Shown here: positions 1 to 8,639 of the stretch, one piece after another | How the letters are laid out: the number at the start of each line of letters is the position of its first letter | Position numbering within the stretch: position 1 is the stretch's first letter | NCBI RefSeq assembly: GCF_019263585.2 | Contig: NZ_JADQDF010000001.1 | Location: forward strand, 2,170,001 to 2,234,000 | Length of the DNA: 64,000 nucleotides | From: Pseudonocardia oceani | Lineage (GTDB): Bacteria > Actinomycetota > Actinomycetes > Mycobacteriales > Pseudonocardiaceae | Direction of reading: 5' to 3' | Made by a program: the position numbers and the translations under genes | The notes under the pieces: generated by a model | Database searches by the model: none | Told to the model about the DNA's origin: nothing | What the model saw: the letters and a program-made list of their open reading frames with translations, nothing else

Positions 1-43
1 GCGACTTGATGGCTTCGGCCGCGATATCGGTGATTGCCAGCAT
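1..43 (-). CDS. Start of a HesB/IscA-like gene (partial, runs off the left edge)
   Basis: Only the first 14 codons lie in the window. They read MLAITDIAAEAIKS, starting at the ATG complementary to 41-43. This opening resembles the N-terminus of small actinobacterial HesB-like iron-sulfur proteins, which usually begin MLxxTDxAxxxI. There is no clear Shine-Dalgarno sequence. It runs in the same direction as the genes to its right. The assignment rests on very few residues and is tentative. Confidence 0.4.
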   Translation of the reverse strand, partial: MLAITDIAAEAIKS

Positions 44-105
44 GGGCGTCGACCGTAGGGGCGGTGAGCCCGTCCCGCAGGGCGGGGCGGGCCCGGGAGC
101 CACCC

Positions 106-933
106 TCAGCCGAACTCGTCGGGGTCGGGCCCCATGCGCTCACCGGTGTCGAGCTCGCCGATGGTCGCCATGTCGGCGGGGGCCAGCTCGAAGTCGAAGA
201 CCTCGATGTTCTCCCTGATCCGGGACGGTGTCACCGACTTCGGGAACACGATGTTGCCGAGCTCGACGTGCCACCGCAGGACGATCTGCGCGGGGGTCTT
301 GCCGTACTTCTCGCCGAGGGAGACGAGACGCTCGTCACTCAACAGGTCGCCGCCCTGTCCGATGGGGCTCCACGCCTCCGTCGCGATGCCGTGCTCGCGG
401 TGGTAGGCGCGCAGCTCCTCCTGCGGGAGGCGGGGGTGCAGCTCGATCTGGTTGACGGCGGGCACGGTGCCGGTCTCGGCGGCCAGGCGCTCCAGGTGCG
501 GGATCTGGAAGTTCGAGACGCCGATCGCGCGCGTCCGCCCGTCGGAGGCGAGCTTCTCGAAGCCCTTCCACGTCTCCACGTACCGGCCCTCCGACGGCCG
601 CGGCCAGTGGATGAGGAACAGGTCGACGTGGTCGAGCCCGAGGCGCTCGAGGCTCTCGCCCAGCGCGCCGACGGCCTCGTCGTGGCCGTGCCGGTCGTTG
701 TCGAGCTTGGTGGTCACGAAGACCTCGTCGCGCCGCAGACCGGAGGCGGCGATGGCCTGCCCGACCTCGGTCTCGTTGCGGTACATCTGGGCGGTGTCGA
801 CGTGCCGGTAGCCGGCCTCGAACGCCGCACCCAGCGCGGGGCCCACGTCACCGGGGTCGATCTGGAAGACGCCGAACCCGAACCGGGGGATCTCGACGCC
901 GCTGTTGAGCCGGAAGCTGGGTACCTGAGCCAT
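106..933 (-). CDS. Aldo/keto reductase
   Basis: The 275-residue protein is a complete single-domain (beta/alpha)8 aldo/keto reductase, a cytosolic NADPH-dependent enzyme that reduces aldehydes or ketones. The catalytic tetrad is visible as Asp46 (HVDTAQMY), Tyr51, Lys76 (TTKLD) and His109 (LIHWP). The later motifs GVSNFQ, NQIELHP and the NADPH-binding stretch FPKSVTPSRIREN are present in order. The length is normal for the AKR5 or 2,5-diketo-gluconate reductase-like group. The substrate cannot be told from sequence. It stands alone, with a 15-base gap to the patatin gene upstream. Confidence 0.93.
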   Translation of the reverse strand: MAQVPSFRLNSGVEIPRFGFGVFQIDPGDVGPALGAAFEAGYRHVDTAQMYRNETEVGQAIAASGLRRDEVFVTTKLDNDRHGHDEAVGALGESLERLGLDHVDLFLIHWPRPSEGRYVETWKGFEKLASDGRTRAIGVSNFQIPHLERLAAETGTVPAVNQIELHPRLPQEELRAYHREHGIATEAWSPIGQGGDLLSDERLVSLGEKYGKTPAQIVLRWHVELGNIVFPKSVTPSRIRENIEVFDFELAPADMATIGELDTGERMGPDPDEFG

Positions 934-948
934 GCTCGCGAGTACCCG

Positions 949-1791
949 TTATCCAGCCGTCCAGATCGCCGCGATGGCATCGGTCACGTCGGCCGCCTGG
1001 GTGCGCCCGGCCCGTGCGGCGGCGGCGCGGCGCGCGGGATCGAGCACGTTGCGGCCGATCGCGGCGACGGCGGCGGGGTCGGGTGACACCAGCACGACCC
1101 GCGACCCGGCCGCCCGCAGCCCCTCCACCTGCGGCGCGACGCCGCCCTGCGGCCCGAGACCGCGGACGATCGGCGCGAGCACGACGACCCGCTCCGAGCC
1201 GGCTGCCAGGTCGGCGTTGACGGGCGAGCGCACGCCGCCGTCGATGTAGCGGGTGCCGCCGGTGGTGACGGGCGGGTAGACGCCGGGCACCGCGCAGCTC
1301 GACGCGACGGCGTGCACGAGCGGCACGCCCGAGGTGCGGTCGAGGACGCGGAAGGCGCCGTCGTGGGCGTCGACGGCGGTGATCCGCAGCGAGCGCTGCG
1401 GCCACTCCTGCACCGGCAGGCGCGCCCCGATCACCGCGAGGCGCTCGGACTCGGGCATCGTCGCCGCGCCGCGGGCGAACCGCCCGATGCGGGCGCGCAG
1501 CCGCTGCGGGTCGCGGGAGCCGACCAGCGTCAGGCCCAGGCGCAGCAGCCCGCCCTTCCCGATCCCGGCTGCCACCTCGCCCGTCGGGTCGGCGAGCTGG
1601 GCGGCGTAGCGCTCCTCGACGTCGACGCCGGTGGCGAGCTGTGCGCCCCCCACCGACCCGGCCGAGGTGCCGACGACGTCGTCGGCGGCGCGGAGGTCGA
1701 CGCCGCGCTCGGCGACCCCGGCCAGCAGGCCGAGCATCCAGGCGATCCCGGTGATCCCGCCGCCGCCCAGGACCAGCGTGCGTCCGTTCAT
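949..1791 (-). CDS. Patatin-like phospholipase/acyl hydrolase
   Basis: This 280-residue protein has the patatin layout. A glycine-rich oxyanion loop (LGGGGITG, residues 8-15) is followed by the nucleophile elbow GTSAGS with Ser43, and the catalytic Asp184 lies in the DGG motif (YIDGGVRSP). Patatins use this Ser-Asp dyad to hydrolyse acyl esters of lipids. No signal peptide or membrane segment is evident, so it probably acts in the cytosol or at the membrane face. The physiological substrate is unknown. Confidence 0.92.
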   Translation of the reverse strand: MNGRTLVLGGGGITGIAWMLGLLAGVAERGVDLRAADDVVGTSAGSVGGAQLATGVDVEERYAAQLADPTGEVAAGIGKGGLLRLGLTLVGSRDPQRLRARIGRFARGAATMPESERLAVIGARLPVQEWPQRSLRITAVDAHDGAFRVLDRTSGVPLVHAVASSCAVPGVYPPVTTGGTRYIDGGVRSPVNADLAAGSERVVVLAPIVRGLGPQGGVAPQVEGLRAAGSRVVLVSPDPAAVAAIGRNVLDPARRAAAARAGRTQAADVTDAIAAIWTAG

Positions 1792-1830
1792 GGCGGCGAT
1801 CGTCGCACGGCCCGCGCCGGGCCGCCGTCG

Positions 1831-3624
1831 TCATCCCGTCGTGGTCCCCCCGGCGGGGGTGAGGCGGTCGGACGGGGTCTGGCGGGCGATCCGGACCACG
1901 ATCGCGACGAGCACGACCGCCAGCGCGACGAGCAGCGCGGTCCCGGCGTTGAGGCCCACGCCGTTGATCAACACGAACGAGAGCCCGCCCGCGAACAGGC
2001 AGTAGTAGACGGTGGGGATGATCGTCATCCGGATCAGGTCACCCTCCCTGCCCAGCAGCCCGACCGTGGCCGAGGCCGCGACCACGTTGTGCACGGTGAT
2101 CATGTTGCCGGCCGCGCCGCCGACCGCCTGGGTCGCCACGACCGTCTCCTGGCTCGCGCCGATGTGCTCCGCCGTGGCGAACTGGAACAACGAGAACGTC
2201 AGGTTGGACACCGTGTTGCTGCCGGCGATGAACGCACCGAGCGCGCCGATCCAGGGAGCCAGCAGCGGCCACGCCGAGCCGGTCAGCGCCGACGCCCCCT
2301 CGGCGAGGGTGATCGGCATGCTCGAGAAGCCGGTGCTGTTGTAGTCGGGCCCGGAGTTGATCAGGATGCGCACCAGGGGCAGGGCGAACAGCAGCGCCAC
2401 CGCGGCACCGGCCAACTGGCTGCCGGCGATCCGCCAGGACTGCGCGATCTGGGCCGGGCGCATCCGCTGCAGCCCGTAGGTGATCAGGCAGGCCACGATG
2501 AAGATGAAGCCGGGCAGGTACACGACCTGCAGGGACTCGCCGATGCCCGTGGCCAGGATGTCGTCGAAGCCGATCGTGACACCGGTCAGGAAGTCCGTGA
2601 CCGGCTCGACCGTCCGCGTCAGCACGAGCAGGACCGCCACGATGACGTAGGGCGACCAGGCCAGCCAGATGTTCATCTTCGCGCCGGCGACGGTGGATGC
2701 GTCGGCCTCCAGGTTGCCGGTCCAGCGGTCCGACCAACGCTCGCGCGGCGGGAAGTCCCAGATGTCCTTCGGCATCAGGAAGCCGCGGCTGGAGGTGAAC
2801 ATGACCAGTGCGAGGCCGATCAGGCCACCCAGGAGCGACGGGAACTCCGGCCCGAGCACTGCCGCGACCGTCACCGACGGCACGGTCATCGCCAGCGCGG
2901 CGTAGATCGCGAACGGCCACACCTTGAGCCCGTCGACGAAGCGGCCGCCGAAGAAGCCGGTCAGCATGCAGACCAGGAACAGTGGGATCAGCGTGCCGAC
3001 GACCGCGTGGATCGAGGCCACCTGCAGACCGAGCACCTGCAGGTAGCCGGGCATGTCCAGGCCCAGCACGCCGATCCGCGCCTCGACGGCGCCGTCGCCG
3101 GCCAGGCCCTGGCCCAGCCCGGTCAGCACCGGAGTGCCGGCCGCGCCGAAGCTCACCGGCGTGCTCTGGATGACCAGGCCGACCATCACCGCCGCCATGG
3201 CCGGGAACCCGAGCGCGAGCAGCAGCGGCGCGACCACCGCGGCGGGCGTACCGAAACCCGACGCGCCCTCGATGAACGATCCGAACAACCAGCCGATGAT
3301 GATCGCCTGGACGCGGCGGTCGGCGCTCACCGTCGTGAACCCGGCCCGGATGGTCGCCAGCGCGCCGCTGGCCGTGAGCGTCTGCAGCAGCAGCAGCGCC
3401 CCGAAGATGATGTACAGCAGGCCGATCGCGATCACCAGGCCCTCGACGCTCGCCGCGGCGAGCACCGCTGCGTCCATGCCCCAGACCAGCGCTCCGACGA
3501 TCACGGCGGCGGCGAATCCGACCGGCATCGCGTACTTGGCCGGCCAGCGCAGGCCGACGAGCAGTACGGCGACCACCAGGATCGGTGCGAGCGCAGCCAG
3601 GCTCAGCAGGGCGAGGTTGTCCAC
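1831..3624 (-). CDS. lctP: L-lactate permease family transporter (LctP)
   Basis: The 597-residue polytopic membrane protein starts at GTG (VDNLALLSL) and is hydrophobic throughout. It carries LctP-family signatures such as GASGFGTPAAVVAPLLLALGF, AGTPVLTGLGQGL and the C-terminal AGSNTVSNLTFSLFQFATAE and GGAAGNMITVHNVVA segments. LctP/LldP proteins import lactate, glycolate and related 2-hydroxy acids with protons. The gene lies 110 bp downstream of a D-2-hydroxyacid dehydrogenase gene on the same strand, so uptake of a hydroxy acid for that enzyme is a reasonable inference. The exact substrate is not proven. Confidence 0.95.
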   Translation of the reverse strand: MDNLALLSLAALAPILVVAVLLVGLRWPAKYAMPVGFAAAVIVGALVWGMDAAVLAAASVEGLVIAIGLLYIIFGALLLLQTLTASGALATIRAGFTTVSADRRVQAIIIGWLFGSFIEGASGFGTPAAVVAPLLLALGFPAMAAVMVGLVIQSTPVSFGAAGTPVLTGLGQGLAGDGAVEARIGVLGLDMPGYLQVLGLQVASIHAVVGTLIPLFLVCMLTGFFGGRFVDGLKVWPFAIYAALAMTVPSVTVAAVLGPEFPSLLGGLIGLALVMFTSSRGFLMPKDIWDFPPRERWSDRWTGNLEADASTVAGAKMNIWLAWSPYVIVAVLLVLTRTVEPVTDFLTGVTIGFDDILATGIGESLQVVYLPGFIFIVACLITYGLQRMRPAQIAQSWRIAGSQLAGAAVALLFALPLVRILINSGPDYNSTGFSSMPITLAEGASALTGSAWPLLAPWIGALGAFIAGSNTVSNLTFSLFQFATAEHIGASQETVVATQAVGGAAGNMITVHNVVAASATVGLLGREGDLIRMTIIPTVYYCLFAGGLSFVLINGVGLNAGTALLVALAVVLVAIVVRIARQTPSDRLTPAGGTTTG

Positions 3625-3734
3625 TCTGACGTCCCTCCGACGGGTGACCGGCCCGATCCGGTCGGACGGAGCGTCACATCATCGGACCCACGGGACAACT
3701 CGAGGGAGGCGATCCATTTCGTTTCGTGACCTAC

Positions 3735-6725
3735 CTATTCCGCATCACGGAACACTCCGAGCGCGCGGGCGGCGAGCTGGGCGAGGTGCACCGGCTCGCG
3801 GGTGCCGGCCTGGCGCAGCTGCGTGCGGCAGGAGAAGCCGTCGGCGAGCACGTCGACGTCGGCGTCCGCGGCGCGCACCGCGGGCAGCAGCACCCGCTCC
3901 GCGCACGCCATCGACACGTCGTAGTGGCCCTTCTCGAAACCGAAGTTGCCGGCGAGGCCGCAGCAGCCGGAGTCGAGCACCTCGGCATCGACGCCGATGG
4001 CCGCCATGACCGCGCGGTCGTCGTCGGTGCCGAGCTCGGCGTGCTGATGGCAGTGGACCTGCACCAATGCCCTGCGCGCCGGCCCGGTGGCCGCGGCGGC
4101 GAGCTCGTCGACGTGCTCGCCCAGCACCTCGGCGAACGTCCGGACCCCGGTGGACAGCGCGGCGGCCAGCGGCTCGTCGGGCAGCAGCTCCGGGCCGTCG
4201 GCGCGCAGCGCGGCGGTGCAGGAGGGCTCCAGCCCGACGACGGGCACGCCCGCCGCCAGCCACGGCTCGATCGTGCGCAGGCTGCGGCGCAGGACGCGGC
4301 GGGCGGCGTCGACCTGGCCGGTGGAGGTCCAGGTCAGACCGCAGCAGACGTCGCGGGGCGGCAGCTCGACGGTGTAGCCGAGCCGCTCCAGGACCGCGAC
4401 GGCGTCGACGGCGATGGCGGGGTCGAAGTGGTTGGTGAAGGTGTCGGGCCAGAGCAGGATCCGGCCGCGGCTGCCCGGCCCCGTCCTGCCGTCCTGCAGC
4501 AAGGCCACCTTGCTGACGTCCTGTTGCGCAGGGGTGGCCCCGCTGACTCCGGGCAGCCGCCGCCGCACCGGCCCCGGCAGCCCGGCCCGCACCCGCGCCC
4601 CCAGGCGCGCACCGGCCCCCGGCCCCGCGCCCGTCCGCGTGTACGGGGTGCGCGCGATCGGCGGGATCGCCCGCTCCGGGGTGATGCCGCCCGCGCGCTT
4701 GGCCAGCGCCGCGAGCGGGCTGCGGGCCGCGGCGTTGAGGACGTCGACGACGCCCGCGGGCAGCTTCCCGACGATCCGCATCCAGCGCGGCAGCGCTCCC
4801 ATCGAGTAGTGCGACGCGGGGCGCACCTTGCCCTGGTAGCGCTGCGCCAGGAACTCGGTCTTGTACGCCGCCATGTCGACGCCGACGGGGCAGTCGCGCT
4901 TGCAGCCCTTGCAGGACAGGCACAGGTCGAGCGCGTCGTCGACCTCGGTGGAGTCCCAGCCGCCCTTGATCACCTCGCCGTTGGCCATCTCGAACAGCAG
5001 CCGCGCGCGGCCCCGGGTGGAGTGCATCTCCTCGCCGGTGGCGCGGTAGCTCGGGCACATCACGCCGCCCGACTCCGTGACGCACTTGCCGACGCCCAGG
5101 CACCGGCGGGTGGCGCGCCCGAACGAGCCGCGGTCGTGGGCGAACGCGAGCATCGGGGCGTCGACCATCGTCGGCATCCCGACGAAGATCCGCAGGTCCT
5201 CGTCCATCTTCTTGGGGCGCACGACCGAGCCCGGGTTCATCCGGTCGTCGGGGTCCCAGATGCCCTTGAACTCCTCGAACGCCGCGATGATCTCCGGCGG
5301 GTACATCCGCGGGAGCAGCTCCGCGCGGGCCGTGCCGTCGCCGTGCTCGCCCGAGAGCGAGCCCCCGTGCGCGACCACGAGGTCGGCGCCCTCCTCCATG
5401 AAGCCGCGGAAGTTCGCGATGCCCTCGCGGGTGAGCAGGTCGAAGTCGATCCGGACGTGCAGGCAGCCGTCGCCGAAGTGGCCGTAGTAGGCGCCACGGC
5501 GCCCGTGCCTGCTCAGCAGCGCGTCGAACTCGCGCAGGTAGGCGCCGAACCTCTCCGGCGGCACCGCGGCGTCCTCCCAGCCGGGCCACGCCTCTCCACC
5601 GTCGGGGGAGCGGGTGAGGATGCCGGCGCCGTCCTCGCGGATGCGCCACAGCGCCTTCATCTGGCCCGGGTCGCTCACGACGAGCGCGTGCGGGGTGTAC
5701 GGCTTCATCGCGACGACGACGGCGTCCGCGGCGGCCTCGGCCTCGGCGCGCGTGGCGCCGCCGGTCTCGACGTAGAGCCACCCGCCGCCCTCGGGCAGCG
5801 CGCGCGACGCGGTCTCCAGCGGGTTGGCCGCGCGCAGCGCCGCGATGAGGCCGGCGTCCATGCCCTCGATCGTCAGCGGCCCGAGCTCGCGGATCGGCAT
5901 GACGTGGTCCGCGGCGGTGTAGGCGTCGGGAAAGCCGAGGACGGCCAGCGCGCGGAAGGCCGGCGACTCGACGAGCCGCACCGTGGCGCCCAGCACCGTG
6001 GCGCACGTGCCCTCGGTGCCGACGAGCGCCTTCGCGAGGTCGAACCCGTTCTCGGGCAGGAGCTGGTCGAGGTTGTAGCCCGACACGCGCCGCGTCAGGT
6101 CGGGGAACGACGTGCGCACCTGCTCGCCGAGCCGGTCGGCGAGCGACGCGAGCTGAGCGGGGATGCCCGCGCCGTGCTCGCCGCGACCGAGCTCCAGGCG
6201 CTGCCCGCGGTAGGTGAGGACGTCGAGCGCGTGCACGTTGTCGACGGTCTTGCCCCACGCCACCGAGTGCGACCCGCACGCGTTGTTGCCGATCATCCCG
6301 CCGAGCGTGCAGCGGTTGTGCGTCGACGGGTCGGGCCCGAACGTCAGGCCGTGCGGGCGCGCGGCGTCGCGGAGCTTGTCGAGGACGACGCCGGGCTGAA
6401 CGCGTGCGGTGCGCGCCTCCGGGTCGATCGACTCGATCTTGTCGAGGTGCGAGGCGAAGTCCAGCACCACGGCCGTGTTGACCGCCTGCCCCGCGATCGA
6501 CGTGCCCGCGCCGCGCGGCAGCACGGGCACGTCGTGCGCGGAGCAGACGGAGACGGCGGCCTCGACGTCGTCGACGTCCACCGGGGTGACCACCCCGATC
6601 GGCACGCGCCGGTAGTTCGAGGCGTCCGCGGAGTACATCGCGCGGTGGGCGGGGTCGAACCGGACGGGGCCGCGCACGGCCCGGCTCAGCGCGGCGGAGA
6701 GGTCGTCGACGTCGGAACTGCTCAC
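3735..6725 (-). CDS. FAD/4Fe-4S D-2-hydroxyacid dehydrogenase, YdiJ-like (candidate D-2-hydroxyglutarate dehydrogenase)
   Basis: This 996-residue fusion enzyme is the length of E. coli YdiJ (about 1018 aa), a D-2-hydroxyglutarate dehydrogenase. In order it has a PCMH FAD-binding domain (PRGAGTSIAGQAVNT, GMIGNNACGSHS), an FAD-oxidase C-terminal domain with the GDGCLHVRIDFD and SLSGEHGDGTAR motifs, a two-cluster ferredoxin region (CLGVGKCVTESGGVMCPS; CLSCKGCKRDCP), and a CCG-type heterodisulfide-reductase domain (DVCCGLTW, DSGCCGLAGNFG). The chosen GTG start (VSSSDVDD) leaves 4 bases after the FmdB-like stop; an ORF start 63 bases upstream would overlap that gene. A linker around residue 736-744 contains a dispersed repeat. 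D-lactate or glycolate are alternative substrates. Confidence 0.88.
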   Translation of the reverse strand: MSSSDVDDLSAALSRAVRGPVRFDPAHRAMYSADASNYRRVPIGVVTPVDVDDVEAAVSVCSAHDVPVLPRGAGTSIAGQAVNTAVVLDFASHLDKIESIDPEARTARVQPGVVLDKLRDAARPHGLTFGPDPSTHNRCTLGGMIGNNACGSHSVAWGKTVDNVHALDVLTYRGQRLELGRGEHGAGIPAQLASLADRLGEQVRTSFPDLTRRVSGYNLDQLLPENGFDLAKALVGTEGTCATVLGATVRLVESPAFRALAVLGFPDAYTAADHVMPIRELGPLTIEGMDAGLIAALRAANPLETASRALPEGGGWLYVETGGATRAEAEAAADAVVVAMKPYTPHALVVSDPGQMKALWRIREDGAGILTRSPDGGEAWPGWEDAAVPPERFGAYLREFDALLSRHGRRGAYYGHFGDGCLHVRIDFDLLTREGIANFRGFMEEGADLVVAHGGSLSGEHGDGTARAELLPRMYPPEIIAAFEEFKGIWDPDDRMNPGSVVRPKKMDEDLRIFVGMPTMVDAPMLAFAHDRGSFGRATRRCLGVGKCVTESGGVMCPSYRATGEEMHSTRGRARLLFEMANGEVIKGGWDSTEVDDALDLCLSCKGCKRDCPVGVDMAAYKTEFLAQRYQGKVRPASHYSMGALPRWMRIVGKLPAGVVDVLNAAARSPLAALAKRAGGITPERAIPPIARTPYTRTGAGPGAGARLGARVRAGLPGPVRRRLPGVSGATPAQQDVSKVALLQDGRTGPGSRGRILLWPDTFTNHFDPAIAVDAVAVLERLGYTVELPPRDVCCGLTWTSTGQVDAARRVLRRSLRTIEPWLAAGVPVVGLEPSCTAALRADGPELLPDEPLAAALSTGVRTFAEVLGEHVDELAAAATGPARRALVQVHCHQHAELGTDDDRAVMAAIGVDAEVLDSGCCGLAGNFGFEKGHYDVSMACAERVLLPAVRAADADVDVLADGFSCRTQLRQAGTREPVHLAQLAARALGVFRDAE

Positions 6726-6729
6726 GGGA

Positions 6730-7257
6730 TCAGTCTGAGCCGCCCGCCGGGGAAGCACCCGTCGACCCCGTGGTGGGCTTCGTCGCATGGCCGTGGCCGT
6801 GACCGTGACCGCCGTGGCCGTGCCCGTGACCGGTGCTCGGCGGGGCCGCCGCGGCGGCGTCGTCGGCGGCCGGCCGGGGCGCGGTGGCGTGCCCCGCCGC
6901 CCCGCCCAGCGGGACGTCGCCGGCCCGCAGCGGGGCCGCGTGGTAGCGCCCCTCGTGGGCGATGATCGGCCGCTGGTCGCCCGCGATCTCGGGGTGCTTC
7001 GCCTCGACCTGCTGGCGCTTGTCCCACTGGCGCCGCAGCTTCGTCACGTACTCGCGGTCGCCGTTGTAGGTGCCCTTCCAGGTCTGGGGCATCTGCTCCT
7101 TGGTCAGGCCGGCGCTGGCCTGCCCGCCGAGGCTGAACCCCGCGGGGATCTTGCGGGTGGCACCGCCGCACTCCGGGCAGGCGGGGGCGGCGGCGTCGAA
7201 CGAGGCGAGGTACTCGAAGCGGTACTCGCACTCGCACTTGAAGACGTAGATCGGCAC
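6730..7257 (-). CDS. FmdB-family zinc-ribbon protein with histidine-rich tail
   Basis: The 175-residue protein opens with the FmdB/CxxC_CXXC_SSSS zinc ribbon (MPIYVFKCECEYRFEY, then ACPECGG), which would hold one zinc through four cysteines. A low-complexity Ala/Pro region follows, then a tail with repeated Gly-His pairs (about 14 His in 30 residues) that looks able to bind metal. FmdB proteins were named from formamidase operons and have no settled function. Only 4 bases separate its stop from the start of the Fe-S dehydrogenase, so the two are probably co-translated. A metal or Fe-S supply role is only a guess. Confidence 0.85.
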   Translation of the reverse strand: MPIYVFKCECEYRFEYLASFDAAAPACPECGGATRKIPAGFSLGGQASAGLTKEQMPQTWKGTYNGDREYVTKLRRQWDKRQQVEAKHPEIAGDQRPIIAHEGRYHAAPLRAGDVPLGGAAGHATAPRPAADDAAAAAPPSTGHGHGHGGHGHGHGHATKPTTGSTGASPAGGSD

Positions 7258-7275
7258 TGCGGCACCTCCGGTGCT

Positions 7276-7317
7276 CGTGAGCGGGAACCGTGGCCGGGGC
7301 CACGGTTCCCGCTCACG
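7276..7317. terminator. Perfect 20-bp inverted repeat, probable bidirectional-type terminator hairpin
   Basis: Arms 7276-7295 and 7298-7317 are perfectly complementary with a two-base gap. The hairpin lies between the transhydrogenase stop (7322) and the FmdB-like start (7257), both on the minus strand. It has no U-tract, as is usual in high-GC actinobacteria. It could end or attenuate transcription between the two halves of the cluster. Confidence 0.65.
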
Positions 7318-7321
7318 GGGG

Positions 7322-8605
7322 CTACCAGTTCTCGATGGACCGGGTGAGGATCCCGGCGATGTCGTCCTCGGTCGGCGTCTTCGGGCACGTCGCGAGCAGG
7401 CGGGCCTGCTTCATCGTGCCGGGGACGAGGTCCGGGACGTCCGACTCGGTGTAGCCGACGCCGCCGATCCCGTTGGGGATCCCGATGTCGCGCATCAGCG
7501 AGACGAGCACCGACGGCAGCTGCTCCGACGGCTTCGCGTGCTTGTCGGCCCGCGGGTCCATCATCTCCGCGGCCTTCAGGTGCCGCTCGGGAGCGGACTC
7601 GAAGGAGAAGCGGAACGCCTCGGGCGCGGTCAGCGACACCGACTGGCCGTGCGGCACCATCGGCTCGTCCTGCGGGTAGCCCGCGGGGCGGTAGTCCTTG
7701 ACCATGCCCGCGATCGGATAGGCGTTCGCGTGCGGGATGTGCACGCCGGAGTTGCCGAACCCCATGCCCGCGAACGTCGCGGCCATCATCATGTTCGAGC
7801 GGTCCTCCAGCGACCCCTCGCGCACCGAGCCTCGGAACGACTGCGCGATGAGCGACATCGCCTTCTCGCACCACAGGTCCGACACCGGGTTCGACCCGCA
7901 GTAGGTGACGCGTTCCTCGGGCTTCTTGCGGTCGAACGTCGTGTAGTAGCGCGCGGTGTAGCTCTCGACCGCGTGGCACACGATGTCCATGCCCGACGCC
8001 GCGCTGACCTCGGGGCCCAGCGTCATCGTCAGCAGCGGGTCGATGACGGCCAGGGTCGGGCGCAGCCGCCAGTGGCTGATCCCGGTCTTGACCTTCATCG
8101 ACAGGATGTCCAGCACGCACATGGCGGTGGACTCCGACCCGGTGCCCGCCGTCGTCGGCACCGCGATGAGCGGCTTGAGCTGCCCGGGCGGGGCCTTGGC
8201 CGCACCGATCGGCTTGTTGATGTAGTCCATCAGCTCGCCGGGGTGGCTGGTGAGCAGGTTGATCGCCTTGGCGGTGTCGATCGCCGACCCGCCGCCGACG
8301 GCCACGAAGCCGTCCCAGTCACCCTGCGCGCGGGCGTACTCGACGGCCTTGTTCATCGAGTCGTCGGTGGGCTCGACGTGCACGCCGTCGAAGATCTCCG
8401 ACGAGATCTCGTAGCGCGCCAGCGTGTCGGCGATGCGCTGCGGGATGCCCAGCGCGCTGACGCCGGGGTCGGTGACGATCAGGACGCGCTCGACGCCGTA
8501 GCCCGACATCTCGAAGCCGATCTCGTCCGACGCACCGGCGCCGAACTTCAGCGGGGGCGCGCCCCACGTGAAGATCGTCTCTTCCTTCAGCTCGATCCCG
8601 GTCAT
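7322..8605 (-). CDS. Iron-containing alcohol dehydrogenase, hydroxyacid-oxoacid transhydrogenase (HOT/ADHFE1) type
   Basis: The 427-residue group III Fe-ADH resembles animal ADHFE1. Family features are the dinucleotide loop VGGGSAIDTAKA, the PTTAGTGSE motif, the metal-site stretches GMDIVCHAVESY and HIPHANAYPI, an HGQSV segment, the HOT-like TAPEAFRF..PERHLKAAEMM, and a C-terminus (GYTESDVPDLVPG...DDIAGIL) like mammalian HOT. HOT oxidises 4-hydroxybutyrate to succinic semialdehyde while reducing 2-oxoglutarate to D-2-hydroxyglutarate, with no free cofactor. A GGAGG sequence lies 7 bases before the ATG. It sits 34 bases downstream of the lactonase. An NAD-linked alcohol dehydrogenase is the alternative. 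Confidence 0.85.
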   Translation of the reverse strand: MTGIELKEETIFTWGAPPLKFGAGASDEIGFEMSGYGVERVLIVTDPGVSALGIPQRIADTLARYEISSEIFDGVHVEPTDDSMNKAVEYARAQGDWDGFVAVGGGSAIDTAKAINLLTSHPGELMDYINKPIGAAKAPPGQLKPLIAVPTTAGTGSESTAMCVLDILSMKVKTGISHWRLRPTLAVIDPLLTMTLGPEVSAASGMDIVCHAVESYTARYYTTFDRKKPEERVTYCGSNPVSDLWCEKAMSLIAQSFRGSVREGSLEDRSNMMMAATFAGMGFGNSGVHIPHANAYPIAGMVKDYRPAGYPQDEPMVPHGQSVSLTAPEAFRFSFESAPERHLKAAEMMDPRADKHAKPSEQLPSVLVSLMRDIGIPNGIGGVGYTESDVPDLVPGTMKQARLLATCPKTPTEDDIAGILTRSIENW

Positions 8606-8639
8606 GATCTCGCCTCCGCGGGGAGAGGTACGTCGGCGG

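Noticed and set aside
1312..3729. Very long plus-strand open frame opposite the patatin and lctP genes
   Set aside because: Its product is low-complexity Arg/Asp/Gly/His/Gln sequence without domains. It is the antisense shadow of GC-rich coding sequence on the minus strand.
3726..6965. 1079-codon plus-strand frame
   Set aside because: It is antisense to the FAD/Fe-S dehydrogenase and has no recognisable fold; GC-rich third positions remove stops on the opposite strand.
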